From: Chloroflexia bacterium
GTDB lineage: Bacteria; Chloroflexota; Chloroflexia; Thermomicrobiales; UBA6265
Length of the DNA: 11,717 bases
Assembly: GCA_013698495.1 (NCBI GenBank)
Contig: JACCUV010000399.1
Coordinates: forward strand, 1 to 11,717
Direction: 5' to 3'
The notes under the pieces are model-generated. The model was not told where the DNA came from and ran no database searches. It saw only the letters and a list, made by a program, of their open reading frames with translations. This document shows positions 1 to 6,915 of the stretch, one piece after another. Numbering within the stretch: position 1 is the stretch's first letter; each line of letters begins with the position of its first letter. The position numbers and the translations under genes were made by a program.

Positions 1-2
1 TC

Positions 3-110
3 TCGGCCCGCCGCCAACTGAACGAGCTATCGGACGAAATGGCCGTCAGACAATCAGTCCTCTTTTACACCGATGCCCGCGACGCTCTTTTCAAAGCGAT
101 CGCTGAATAG
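3..110 (+). CDS. C-terminal end of an unidentified CDS (partial)
   Basis: This is the end of an open frame that enters from the left edge and stops at TAG 108-110, giving 35 residues. The peptide is mostly helix-forming and charged (it includes NELSDEMAV and YTDARDALFKAIAE). About 60% of its codons end in G or C, as in the neighbouring genes, which favours real coding sequence. No motif or family is recognisable in so short a piece. The minus-strand ORF crossing this stretch has no recognisable protein character. The frame could also be a chance open reading frame. Confidence 0.35.
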   Translation, partial: SARRQLNELSDEMAVRQSVLFYTDARDALFKAIAE

Positions 111-171
111 GCGCCATACTCGCCAACGTGTGGATTCGCTCGATAGCTGATGCAGCGAGACAACTTGATCG

Positions 172-348
172 ATGAAGAATACGCAGAAGCCCGACCATAC
201 AATCGACCTTGATCTGGATGAAGGGGAAATTACGACACTCACCGATCTCCTCTGCGACCGGCGCTACGAGGCGCTGGATGCGGAGAATCCACGCGTCCGG
301 ATGAACGGCTACGGGTACCGATGGATGCGGATCGGCGGAATCTATTGA
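172..348 (+). pseudogene. C-terminal remnant of a GH13 alpha-amylase/trehalose-synthase-type enzyme
   Basis: This 58-codon ORF from ATG 172 ends in NGYGYRWMRIGGIY. The pattern, hydrophobic strand, then DLL, then an R-Y pair, then a GYGYRW ending, resembles the last beta-strands of the C-terminal domain of GH13 alpha-glucosidase, trehalose synthase or amylosucrase-like enzymes. Those proteins exceed 500 residues, so nearly all of the catalytic barrel would be missing. The same frame is closed by TGA codons just upstream, at 154-156 and 166-168. No clear ribosome binding site precedes the ATG. It is therefore best read as a decayed gene end rather than a functional small protein. The family assignment rests on the terminal motif alone and is my recollection of the family, not a search result. 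Confidence 0.45.
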
Positions 349-421
349 GTTCCCGCCAAGGTAGACAGCAGGCGGGTGCGAGACTCGTCCGACTTCAGGT
401 CCCCTTGCCGAACTTGACGGC

Positions 422-2374
422 TCAGAGGTTGTCGATCGCGAGTACCGGGATGTCGTCCGCTGGCGTGAAACCGAAGATCTGGCCGTAGAAGGAAAGCTCG
501 GCGTCCAGCGCCCGCTCGATCGATTCGGCCATCCGAAACCCGTGCCCCTCGCCCTCGAACGTGAGCAGCGCGACCGGCAACCCCTTGGCGCGGACAGCGT
601 CGGCCATCGTCATCGCCTGGTTGGGCGGCACAACCTTGTCATCCAGACCCTGGAGCAGGATCATCGCGCTGTTCAGCTTGTCCACATGGTGAATCGCCGA
701 GCGCTGGCGATAGACCTCGATCGCCTCGGGGTAGGGACCGACCAGTGAGTCGAGATATCGCGATTCGAACTTGTGGGTATCGAGGACCATGGCCTCGAGA
801 TCGCCGATGCCGTAGTAGCTGGCGCCCGCCCGGAACACGTCGCGGAACGCCAGTGCCGCCAGCGTCGTGAAGCCGCCGGCGCTGCTGCCGCGAATGACCA
901 TGCGCTCGCGATCGACCAAACCGCGATCGGCCAGGGCGAGCGCTCCCGAAACACAGTCGTCGACATCGACAACACCCCATGTGCCGTTGAGCCGCTCGCG
1001 ATAGGCCCGGCCGTAGCCGGTGCTGCCGCCGTAGTTGACATCGAGGATCGCAAAACCCCGGCTCGTCCAGAACTGGATGCCGAGATCGAAGGAGGAGGCC
1101 GATGCGCTGGTTGGACCGCCGTGGCTTTCGACAATCAACGGCGGGAGTTCACCCTCGGGAGGCTGAATATCGTCGTCGACCGGCGCGTAGTAGAACCCAT
1201 GGGCCAAGGCGCCGTCTGGCGTCGGCCAGGAGACCGGTTCGGCGACCGAGATGTATCGGGCATCAAGGGGAGACTCCACAGCGGGCTTGACCGCCTCCCA
1301 TGAACCGTTTTCAGGATCGATTGCGACGAGTTGTGCTTGCTCATCGGTCGTGCCCACTTTGGCGACGACTCGCTTGCCGTCCGGATGGGCGACGACGTCT
1401 GAGTAGGCGATAAATGGCAAGTCAATTGGCCTCAATTCCGCGGTTTCGGGTTTGAGCGTGCCGATTTTCCAGGCGCCATCGACCGTCCAGGCGGTGACGA
1501 TCGTGCCGTCGGCAAGTTCACACCAGGTCGAAGCCCCAAACTGCCAGAGTGGGATGCCATGCTCAACGTCGCCGTGAGAGAGTTGCGTTTGCTTGCCCGA
1601 ACCTTCGGCGCGGTAGATGTGCCACCAGCCGTCGCGATCGGAAACGAACAGGAGGCGTCCTTCCCGGTCCCAATCGTGGAGGATCACCGATTGCCCAGGT
1701 CCGCCGGCAACCGCCTCGACTCCAGCCAACTCGCCTTCGTCGAAAAGTGTTGCCCGCAACAACACTGTTTCGTCCCACGGCATGTTTGGGTGGTTCCACA
1801 CGAGCCAGGCGAGCTGGCGACCATCCCGGCTCAGGCGGGGCGATGAGACGAAATCGCTGCCGGAAGCGAGTATTGACCCGCCAATGTCGTTGGGACCGTC
1901 CAGGTCGAGGCTGACGATGGTGTTCACCGGTTCGCGATCGGGCAGGCTGTGATCTTCGCGGACGGCGAGGATCCGGTTCCGCTGCCGGTCGAGTTGGAGG
2001 TCGGCGTAGCGATAGCTTCCTTCGGGGGTGATCGGGCAAGGGGCGCCGTCGCGCAGGTCCAGGCGATAGAGCCGGTTGTCGCTGAAGTTGGAGAAGACGA
2101 CGTCGTCGCCTTCCGCTGCCCACGATCCTCCTCCATACTCGTGCACGCTGTTGCGCACGCTGAACGGTTCTGGTGTGAGATCGCGTTGACCGTCTGGCGT
2201 CGCCATCACAAGGACATGGCGACCTCGTTCCTGAGGCCGTGACTCGACCCACAACAGGTCGGCGCCGTTGGTGCCTGGTTCGCGGAGGCCAGGTGGGCTC
2301 TGGGTAAGCATTGCTGTCGTGACCGGCGAGGGCCAGGCGCCGCAGGGGAGTGTTTTCGTATTGGTGGTCGTCAC
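422..2374 (-). CDS. S9 family prolyl oligopeptidase / acylaminoacyl-peptidase-like serine hydrolase
   Basis: Predicted cytoplasmic serine peptidase that cleaves short peptides or acyl-peptides. The frame opens at TTG 2398. GTG 2374 is a better start because AAAGGA lies 7 nt before it, which gives 650 residues. Numbering here counts from the TTG. Residues about 45-385 look like the N-terminal beta-propeller, with repeated strand motifs such as LSRDGRQLAWL and FVSDRDGWWHIY. Residues about 390-640 are the alpha/beta-hydrolase domain. It carries the oxyanion-region HGGPT at 426-430, nucleophile S506 in GSSAGG, D587 in QGLDDKVVP and H619 in GEGHGF, so the catalytic triad is complete. There is no signal peptide. 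Length and order match the S9C/DAP2-like group. It stands alone, divergent from the ABC operon. Substrate specificity cannot be read from the sequence. Confidence 0.93.
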   Translation of the reverse strand: MTTTNTKTLPCGAWPSPVTTAMLTQSPPGLREPGTNGADLLWVESRPQERGRHVLVMATPDGQRDLTPEPFSVRNSVHEYGGGSWAAEGDDVVFSNFSDNRLYRLDLRDGAPCPITPEGSYRYADLQLDRQRNRILAVREDHSLPDREPVNTIVSLDLDGPNDIGGSILASGSDFVSSPRLSRDGRQLAWLVWNHPNMPWDETVLLRATLFDEGELAGVEAVAGGPGQSVILHDWDREGRLLFVSDRDGWWHIYRAEGSGKQTQLSHGDVEHGIPLWQFGASTWCELADGTIVTAWTVDGAWKIGTLKPETAELRPIDLPFIAYSDVVAHPDGKRVVAKVGTTDEQAQLVAIDPENGSWEAVKPAVESPLDARYISVAEPVSWPTPDGALAHGFYYAPVDDDIQPPEGELPPLIVESHGGPTSASASSFDLGIQFWTSRGFAILDVNYGGSTGYGRAYRERLNGTWGVVDVDDCVSGALALADRGLVDRERMVIRGSSAGGFTTLAALAFRDVFRAGASYYGIGDLEAMVLDTHKFESRYLDSLVGPYPEAIEVYRQRSAIHHVDKLNSAMILLQGLDDKVVPPNQAMTMADAVRAKGLPVALLTFEGEGHGFRMAESIERALDAELSFYGQIFGFTPADDIPVLAIDNL

Positions 2375-2561
2375 GGATGCGTCCTTTCGGTCTGGCAATT
2401 GGCACTCATCCTGGGAATCGAGTGGTCAGTCGTGCATGCGGAGGATACCGCCTTTGTCCATTGTTCGCAGATATGTGACAAATGGGGACCACACTTGGTC
2501 GCAAATCGCGCCACAATAGCGCAATAGCGCGTCTGTTGAGGGAAGTGGAGCCACCGAAAAC
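2375..2561. promoter_or_regulatory. Divergent intergenic region between the S9 peptidase and the ABC operon
   Basis: These 187 bp separate two divergent starts, so both promoters should lie here. The peptidase ribosome binding site is the complement of 2382-2387. For the ABC ATPase a GTGGAG at 2545-2550 lies 11 nt before the ATG. A perfect inverted repeat, TTTGTC 2453-2458 and GACAAA 2477-2482, is spaced like a regulator site. A tandem direct repeat CAATAGCG occurs at 2514-2521 and 2522-2529. I could not place convincing -35/-10 pairs with consensus spacing. Confidence 0.4.
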
Positions 2562-3512
2562 ATGAGTCTGGAGATCAGGAGCGTTTCGAAGACCTACGGA
2601 TCTCATCGAGCGGTCGACGATGTCAGTTTCACGGTCACCCCCGGTCGGATATTCGGGTTTCTCGGCACCAATGGCGCCGGGAAAACGACCACGATGCGGA
2701 TGATCCTCGACATCATTCGTCCTGACTCGGGCTCGATTTTCCAGGACGGCACGTCCAACACCAGTATTTCGCGCAATGCTTTCGGGTACCTTCCCGAAGA
2801 GCGCGGTCTCTATCCCAAAATGCGTGTCGATGAGCAAATGCTGTTCCTCGCCCAACTCTACGGGGCCACACGGCACGAAGCAAGCGCCCGCTTCGATGAG
2901 TGGATGGAGCGGCTCGAGATTACGGAAAACAGGGAGCGCCTGGTCGAGCAACTGAGCAAGGGCAACCAGCAGAAAATCCAGTTCCTGGCCGCGATTCTGC
3001 ACGATCCTGACGTCCTGATTCTCGACGAGCCGTTCAGCGGACTCGACCCGGTCAATGCCGAGCAAATGAAGCGGGCGTTCCTCGAAATGCGGGAGCGCGG
3101 AAAGACGATCATCTTTTCGACACATCAACTCGACGATGCCCAGGAACTTTGCCAGGATGTGGCAATCATCCATCGCGGCAAGCTGATGACGTCTGGCGAC
3201 GTGTCGTCGGTGCGACAGAGCCTGGGACAGCAAGTGGTCCGATTCGGGTTGGCGGAACACGAACCGGCGGCGTGGCTGGAGGAGATTCCCGACGTCACGG
3301 TGGCGCGCGATCGCGGGGATCACTTCGAACTCAAGGTTCCGGACAAGGCTGCCGCGCAAGCCGTGTTGCGGGAGGCGATCAGGAGAGATCTCACGGTTTC
3401 GCGCTTCGACATCAGCTATCCCTCGTTGAACGAGGTGTTTCTGAGCCTGGTGCGCGGCATGCCAGAGGAATCGAAGTCAGAAGTTGACCATGAAATGCTC
3501 GTCCCTGCCTGA
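2562..3512 (+). CDS. ABC transporter ATP-binding protein, NatA/YhaQ-like exporter type
   Basis: This 316-residue protein is the ATPase of an ABC-2-type exporter and acts at the inner face of the membrane with the permease encoded next. It has Walker A GTNGAGKTT at 35-43 and the Q-loop region variant YLPEERGLYPKM at 76-87, typical of NatA-like proteins. It also has the signature LSKGNQQK at 131-138, Walker B VLILDEP at 151-157, D-loop SGLD at 159-162 and H-loop H188. Residues about 220-300 form the C-terminal extension found in DrrA/NatA-type ATPases (DUF4162-like), ending in SLNEVFLSLV. All ATPase motifs are intact. The permease starts 38 bp downstream on the same strand, so the two probably form an operon. 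NatA in Bacillus exports sodium; other relatives export antibiotics or lipids, so the substrate is open. Confidence 0.95.
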   Translation: MSLEIRSVSKTYGSHRAVDDVSFTVTPGRIFGFLGTNGAGKTTTMRMILDIIRPDSGSIFQDGTSNTSISRNAFGYLPEERGLYPKMRVDEQMLFLAQLYGATRHEASARFDEWMERLEITENRERLVEQLSKGNQQKIQFLAAILHDPDVLILDEPFSGLDPVNAEQMKRAFLEMRERGKTIIFSTHQLDDAQELCQDVAIIHRGKLMTSGDVSSVRQSLGQQVVRFGLAEHEPAAWLEEIPDVTVARDRGDHFELKVPDKAAAQAVLREAIRRDLTVSRFDISYPSLNEVFLSLVRGMPEESKSEVDHEMLVPA

Positions 3513-3550
3513 TCGACTGCGCTGAACCTGAGATACGGGAGATGTAGTAC

Positions 3551-4861
3551 ATGGATTTGAATCGGGTGCGCCTGGTGGCCAAACGCGAGTGGTTGACTCG
3601 TTTGAGGCAACGCAGCTTTCAGATCACGACTGTCGTCCAGGTGCTGTTCGTGGCGATCGGGGCCAGCGTGCCCACGGCGATCGCGCTCTTCAGCGACGAC
3701 GACGTCGCGATGGCCGATGTTCTGATCGTCGATGGAACCGGCGCAGACATTGCCGAGCGCCTTGCGCCGTACATCGTTCCCGGCGAAACTGCCGGGTTTG
3801 CCAACGGTGGGGACACGATCGAGCTGATCGCGACCGAGCTCACGGCGGACGAGGCGCGTACCCAGGTCGACGAAGGGGACGCCGCCGCCGCCTTGATCGT
3901 GTCGCGAGCGGACGACGAGGACCTCGCATTCACGTACGTCAGCGATTCCGGCGACTCCGATTCGACCGCGCAGCAACTCTATGCCGGGGCGGCGGGCATC
4001 TCGTTCGAGGATCGGCTCGAGCGCGGCGGCATCGACCAGGCGGAGTTTGAAGCGGCTTCGGCGGCGCCGGTGTTTACGATCGAGGGCAGGCAAGCAGCCG
4101 GTGAGGTGAACGGCACGGATGTGAGTGGCGCCAGGGTCGGGATCGCCTACTTCTTTACGATCCTGATGTTCATGACGATCATGCTCTACGGTGCCTGGGT
4201 GGCGACCGGTGTGGTCGAGGAGAAGGCATCGCGGATCATGGAGATCATGATCAATGCGGCGACACCGCGCGACTTGCTTGCCGGAAAGGTGCTGGGAATC
4301 GGGCTCGCCGGGCTGACCCAACTGGCGCCGATGTTGCTCACCGGCGGTGTGGTGTTTGCCCTGCAGAAACCAATCGCCGAAGCACTGGGGGCAGATTCCT
4401 CCGCGCTGCCGAACATCGACTTTGGATCGCTGTCGGTGCAGGGCATCGGTTGGTTCATGGTCTACTTCCTGCTCGGCTTCACGCTCTATGCGGCGATGTA
4501 CGCGGCGCTTGGATCGTTGGTGAGTCGCCAGGAAGAGGTGAACCAGGCGGTGTCGCCGATGATAACCGTGATGTTTGTCGGGTACTTCGCGGCGTTCTTC
4601 ACGATGTGGACACCGGACAGCCTGCTCGCGCGGGTGCTCTCGATCTTTCCGCTGACGGCGCCGTTCGTGATGATTTCGCGAGTGGTGATCAGCCCTCCTC
4701 CTGCCTGGGAAATGGCGCTGAGCGTCGGCCTGCTGGCGGCGGCGCTGGTGGTGGCAATTCTGTTCGCGGCCCGCGTCTACCGGATCGGTGTCCTGCTCTA
4801 CGGCCAGAAACCGAGCTGGCGGGCGTTGTTCGGCAAGACCCTGGAGCAAACCGCGCGGTGA
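3551..4861 (+). CDS. ABC-2 type permease, NatB/YhaP-like
   Basis: This 436-residue membrane subunit pairs with the preceding ATPase. GGGAG at 3537-3541 lies 9 nt before ATG 3551. One transmembrane helix lies at about 24-47. A large extracytoplasmic domain follows (about 48-194, rich in acidic residues). Then come about six further helices: 195-219, 243-272, 297-322, 334-352, 360-380 and 387-408. The segment GVVEEKASRIMEIM at 220-233, followed by LLAGKVLGIG, is the hallmark cytoplasmic motif of ABC2_membrane_3 permeases of the NatB group. It therefore encodes an exporter rather than an importer. No third gene follows closely; a palindromic repeat begins about 50 bp after the stop. Sodium, drug or lipid export are all possible. 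Confidence 0.92.
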   Translation: MDLNRVRLVAKREWLTRLRQRSFQITTVVQVLFVAIGASVPTAIALFSDDDVAMADVLIVDGTGADIAERLAPYIVPGETAGFANGGDTIELIATELTADEARTQVDEGDAAAALIVSRADDEDLAFTYVSDSGDSDSTAQQLYAGAAGISFEDRLERGGIDQAEFEAASAAPVFTIEGRQAAGEVNGTDVSGARVGIAYFFTILMFMTIMLYGAWVATGVVEEKASRIMEIMINAATPRDLLAGKVLGIGLAGLTQLAPMLLTGGVVFALQKPIAEALGADSSALPNIDFGSLSVQGIGWFMVYFLLGFTLYAAMYAALGSLVSRQEEVNQAVSPMITVMFVGYFAAFFTMWTPDSLLARVLSIFPLTAPFVMISRVVISPPPAWEMALSVGLLAAALVVAILFAARVYRIGVLLYGQKPSWRALFGKTLEQTAR

Positions 4862-4909
4862 GGGTGGCGCCCGACTGCCGGCACGCACTTGGCAATCATC
4901 TCCAATGCC

Positions 4910-4964
4910 GTCACTCTGACGCGAAGCGAAGAATCCCCGCGCGGAGCGCATCCGACGGAGTCGG
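4910..4964 (+). repeat. REP-like palindromic repeat, left copy (forward orientation)
   Basis: This repeat starts GTCACTCTGA and reads on to GAAGAATC. It folds as ACTCT (4913-4917) with AGAAT (4930-4934), one mismatch, around an inner CGC-GAA-GCG stem-loop (4920-4928). Two more short stems with a GGA loop follow: GCGC-GGA-GCGC (4939-4949) and CCGAC-GGA-GTCGG (4952-4964). The last 12 bases, 4953-4964, recur exactly inverted at 5332-5343. A matching hairpin is found inverted at 5375-5401, and a more diverged one at 11471-11511. Confidence 0.7.
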
Positions 4965-5034
4965 ACTCAATACGATTATCCGGTATGCGCGTCAAGGCCG
5001 ACAAGAACTCATGGGACAGGATGGGTGAAGAGTG

Positions 5035-5400
5035 ATGACCGGCTTCGTGTACATCCTGGCCAGCGCTTCTCGAACAATATATGTCGGGGTGACGAGTAAT
5101 CTTGAGCGCAGGGTTTGGGAGCACAAGACCCTCTTCTACGCTGGGTTCACCAAGGAGCACTACGTCACGAAGCTCGTTTACATCGCCGAGTTCCCCCGCA
5201 TTGACGATGCGATTGCATGGGAGAAAGCGATCAAGGGCAAGGCACGTCAGAAGAAGATTGCACGTATTGAAGCGCAGAATCCACGATGGAATGTTTTGGC
5301 GTGGAACTGGTTTGACGACGGCGAAGTGCCGCCGACTCCGTCGTCGAGTTCTTCGCCGTATCCAGCAGGGCCAGATTCTTCGGCTCCGCCTTCAGAATGA
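5035..5400 (+). CDS. Small stand-alone GIY-YIG nuclease domain protein
   Basis: This 121-residue single-domain endonuclease of the UPF0213/YhbQ-like type is predicted to nick or cut DNA; its natural target is unknown. Y6 (in FVYIL) and Y16 (in IYVGVT) are the two tyrosine elements that define the family. R25/R26 with H30 form the LERRVWEH helix, and E63 in AWEKAIKGK is the expected metal-binding glutamate. QNPRW at 81-85 closes the usual domain, so the catalytic set looks complete. The start could be GTG 5032 or ATG 5035; ATG has GGTGA 6 nt upstream. Residues about 95-121 are a low-complexity Pro/Ser tail translated from the flanking repeat, which makes the protein longer than the usual 85-100 residues. 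Its stop overlaps the start of the EamA gene. Confidence 0.88.
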   Translation: MTGFVYILASASRTIYVGVTSNLERRVWEHKTLFYAGFTKEHYVTKLVYIAEFPRIDDAIAWEKAIKGKARQKKIARIEAQNPRWNVLAWNWFDDGEVPPTPSSSSSPYPAGPDSSAPPSE

Positions 5401-5401
5401 C
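5332..5401 (-). repeat. REP-like palindromic repeat, right copy (inverted)
   Basis: Read on the minus strand from 5401, the repeat begins GTCATTCTGA and continues to GAAGAATCT. ATTCT (5398-5394) pairs perfectly with AGAAT (5379-5375) around GGC-GGA-GCC (5390-5382). The minus-strand segment CGACGGAGTCGG (5343-5332) matches the left copy exactly. This copy overlaps the 3' end of the GIY-YIG gene and contains both that gene's TGA and the ATG of the EamA gene. Confidence 0.7.
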
Positions 5402-6323
5402 GATCCCCGAAGCTACAGATACTCGTCGCACAGCGACCGCGGCCGACATTCTGCCGCATTCAATTGCGCCGCTGTTCGTGCTGATTTGGAGCACGGGATT
5501 CATCGGCGCCCGCTACGGCATGCCGTACGCCGAACCTGCCACATTCCTGGCGCTGCGGTTCGGCGGTGTGCTGGTGTTGATGATTCCCGTTGTGCTGGTT
5601 TTGCGGGCTTCGTGGCCTCCTCGCACTCAGGTGTTGCACATCGCGGTGGCGGGCATGTTGATCCAAGGCGGGTACCTGCTTGGGGTGTTCGAGGCGATTC
5701 GGTTGGGGATGGGGGCCGGACTGGCGGCGTTGATCGTCGGATTGCAACCAGTGCTGACGGCCGTGTTTGCCGCTGTCGTCAACGAGTGGATCGGGATACG
5801 GCAATGGTTCGGTCTTGCGCTCGGTTTGGCGGGCGTCACGCTTGTGGTCTGGGAGCGACTGGCCTTTTCCGGACTCGGCGTGGCCAGCGTGCTGGCGGCG
5901 ATCGGCGCGCTCCTCTCGATCACCTTCGGCACGCTCTACCAGAAGCGATTCACGCCGAACTTCGATCTTCGGATCGGCAGTGTCATCCAATTCGGGGCGG
6001 CGTTGCTGTTGGTGGTCCCCGTTTCGCTTATTTTGGAAACGCGCGAGGTGGAGTGGACCACGACGCTGATCGGGGCGATGCTGTGGTCTGTGCTGGCGCT
6101 GTCGCTCGGGGCGGTCTCGCTCCTCTTCCTATTGATTCGACGGGGCGCCGCGACGAAGGTGGTGAGCCTGATGTACCTGACGCCAGGAGTTACGGCCCTG
6201 ATGGCGTGGGTCCTCTTCGACGAGGTGCTGACGTGGGCGATGGCGGTTGGAGTGGCCCTGACCGCAGTGAGTGTGGCCTCGATGATGCGGGCGCCGGCGA
6301 AGCAACCTCGTGTCTCTGAGTGA
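5397..6323 (+). CDS. EamA/DMT-family transporter (RhaT/YdcZ-like permease)
   Basis: This 308-residue inner-membrane transporter of the drug/metabolite superfamily has about ten hydrophobic helices arranged as two EamA repeats of five. The first repeat spans about 22-152, from IAPLFVLIWSTGFIGARYG to LGLAGVTLVVWE. The second spans about 160-297, with the second-repeat motif SLMYLTPGVTALMAWVLFDEVLTW at 257-280. Members export amino acids, purines or other metabolites; specificity is not visible. No other in-frame ATG precedes the first helix, so ATG 5397 is the likely start. No Shine-Dalgarno sequence precedes it, and it overlaps the GIY-YIG stop as ATGA, so translation may be coupled. The start codon lies in the palindromic repeat, so the present 5' end may have been created by insertion. 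Confidence 0.9.
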   Translation: MTIPEATDTRRTATAADILPHSIAPLFVLIWSTGFIGARYGMPYAEPATFLALRFGGVLVLMIPVVLVLRASWPPRTQVLHIAVAGMLIQGGYLLGVFEAIRLGMGAGLAALIVGLQPVLTAVFAAVVNEWIGIRQWFGLALGLAGVTLVVWERLAFSGLGVASVLAAIGALLSITFGTLYQKRFTPNFDLRIGSVIQFGAALLLVVPVSLILETREVEWTTTLIGAMLWSVLALSLGAVSLLFLLIRRGAATKVVSLMYLTPGVTALMAWVLFDEVLTWAMAVGVALTAVSVASMMRAPAKQPRVSE

Positions 6324-6359
6324 CATCGCGGCGGACGTCTGGCTCGATGCAGGTAGCCT

Positions 6360-6899
6360 GTGGCGCTTGTAACATATCCGACACAGAGCGGCCGCGACGC
6401 GTTGATGAGCGCCAAGTGGATCACGGTGTTTCTGTATTCGGTCGCGTTGTTCCTGCTCGGGATGCTCGCGACGGTTGGGTTTTCGGCGGCGACGTCATCG
6501 ATCGTCGGCAACTTCGAAGGCGTGAGCAATGAGACGCTGGGCGAGTGGGTGATTTCGTTCGGTCGCGTGTTGATCTCGCAATTGCCGTATGTGGCGCTTG
6601 CTTTTTGCCTGGCGTTGATCACGCGCTCGAATGCCGTCGGCATAGCCGTAGGGATTGGCGTCGGGTTTCTCGAACCGGCGATTTGGGCGATGCTTGGGCT
6701 GGTGACCGACACCTTCGACCGGATTCACGAGTTCGGTCTCGAATACTCCTCGATCAAGCTCTTCAACATGAATATCAGTGGACGAAGCACCACGACCAGC
6801 GAAGCCAGGGAGGCGGTGGCAGTGCTGGGTGTGTGGACCGCGTTATTCGTGGTCCTCACGTACTACTTCTTCAACAAGCGAGACGTGACCTCCGGGTAG
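6360..6899 (+). pseudogene. C-terminal half of an ABC-2 family permease (truncated)
   Basis: This 179-codon frame from GTG 6360 (ATG 6405 is an alternative) carries four hydrophobic segments at about 20-42, 64-88, 91-116 and 150-171. It ends FFNKRDVTSG, like the C-termini of ABC-2 permeases such as BcrB-type subunits. The early segment TQSGRDALMSAKWI resembles the cytoplasmic stretch that normally follows the first helix and an EYxxGT motif. Complete relatives are about 250-300 residues, so roughly the first 100 residues are absent. The frame is closed by TAG 6354-6356, and no partner ATPase is adjacent. It is most likely a remnant of a deleted transporter. A functional short four-helix protein cannot be excluded because the remaining frame is clean. 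Confidence 0.55.
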
Positions 6900-6915
6900 G
6901 CTTCAGCAGACGGCG

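Larger units (their letters stand above)
4910..5401. mobile_element. Candidate GIY-YIG element bounded by inverted REP-like repeats
   Basis: This roughly 490-bp unit contains one gene, a GIY-YIG nuclease, between inverted copies of the same palindromic repeat. The outer ends read GTCACTCTGA on the left and TCAGAATGAC on the right; the 12-bp CGACGGAGTCGG segment (4953-4964 and 5332-5343) lies further inside in mirrored position. The gene's last roughly 22 codons are encoded by the right repeat. The layout recalls REP sequences around RAYT transposase genes, but with a GIY-YIG nuclease instead. I see no target-site duplication at the outer edges. The geometry is seen in the sequence; calling it mobile is inference. 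Confidence 0.35.

Noticed and set aside
352..376. CCCGCC and GGCGGG as a possible terminator between the left-edge genes and the S9 peptidase
   Set aside because: The stem is only 6 bp with a 13-nt loop and no T-tract on either side, which is too weak to call.
3416..4951. A 511-codon minus-strand open frame opposite the ABC permease
   Set aside because: It is a mirror of the GC-rich coding strand: its translation is rich in Arg, His, Gln and Asp with no domain, while the plus strand has intact ABC exporter motifs.
5102..6319. A 405-codon plus-strand open frame across the GIY-YIG and EamA genes
   Set aside because: It is Arg/Gly-rich shadow translation spanning two genes with clear family motifs in other frames.
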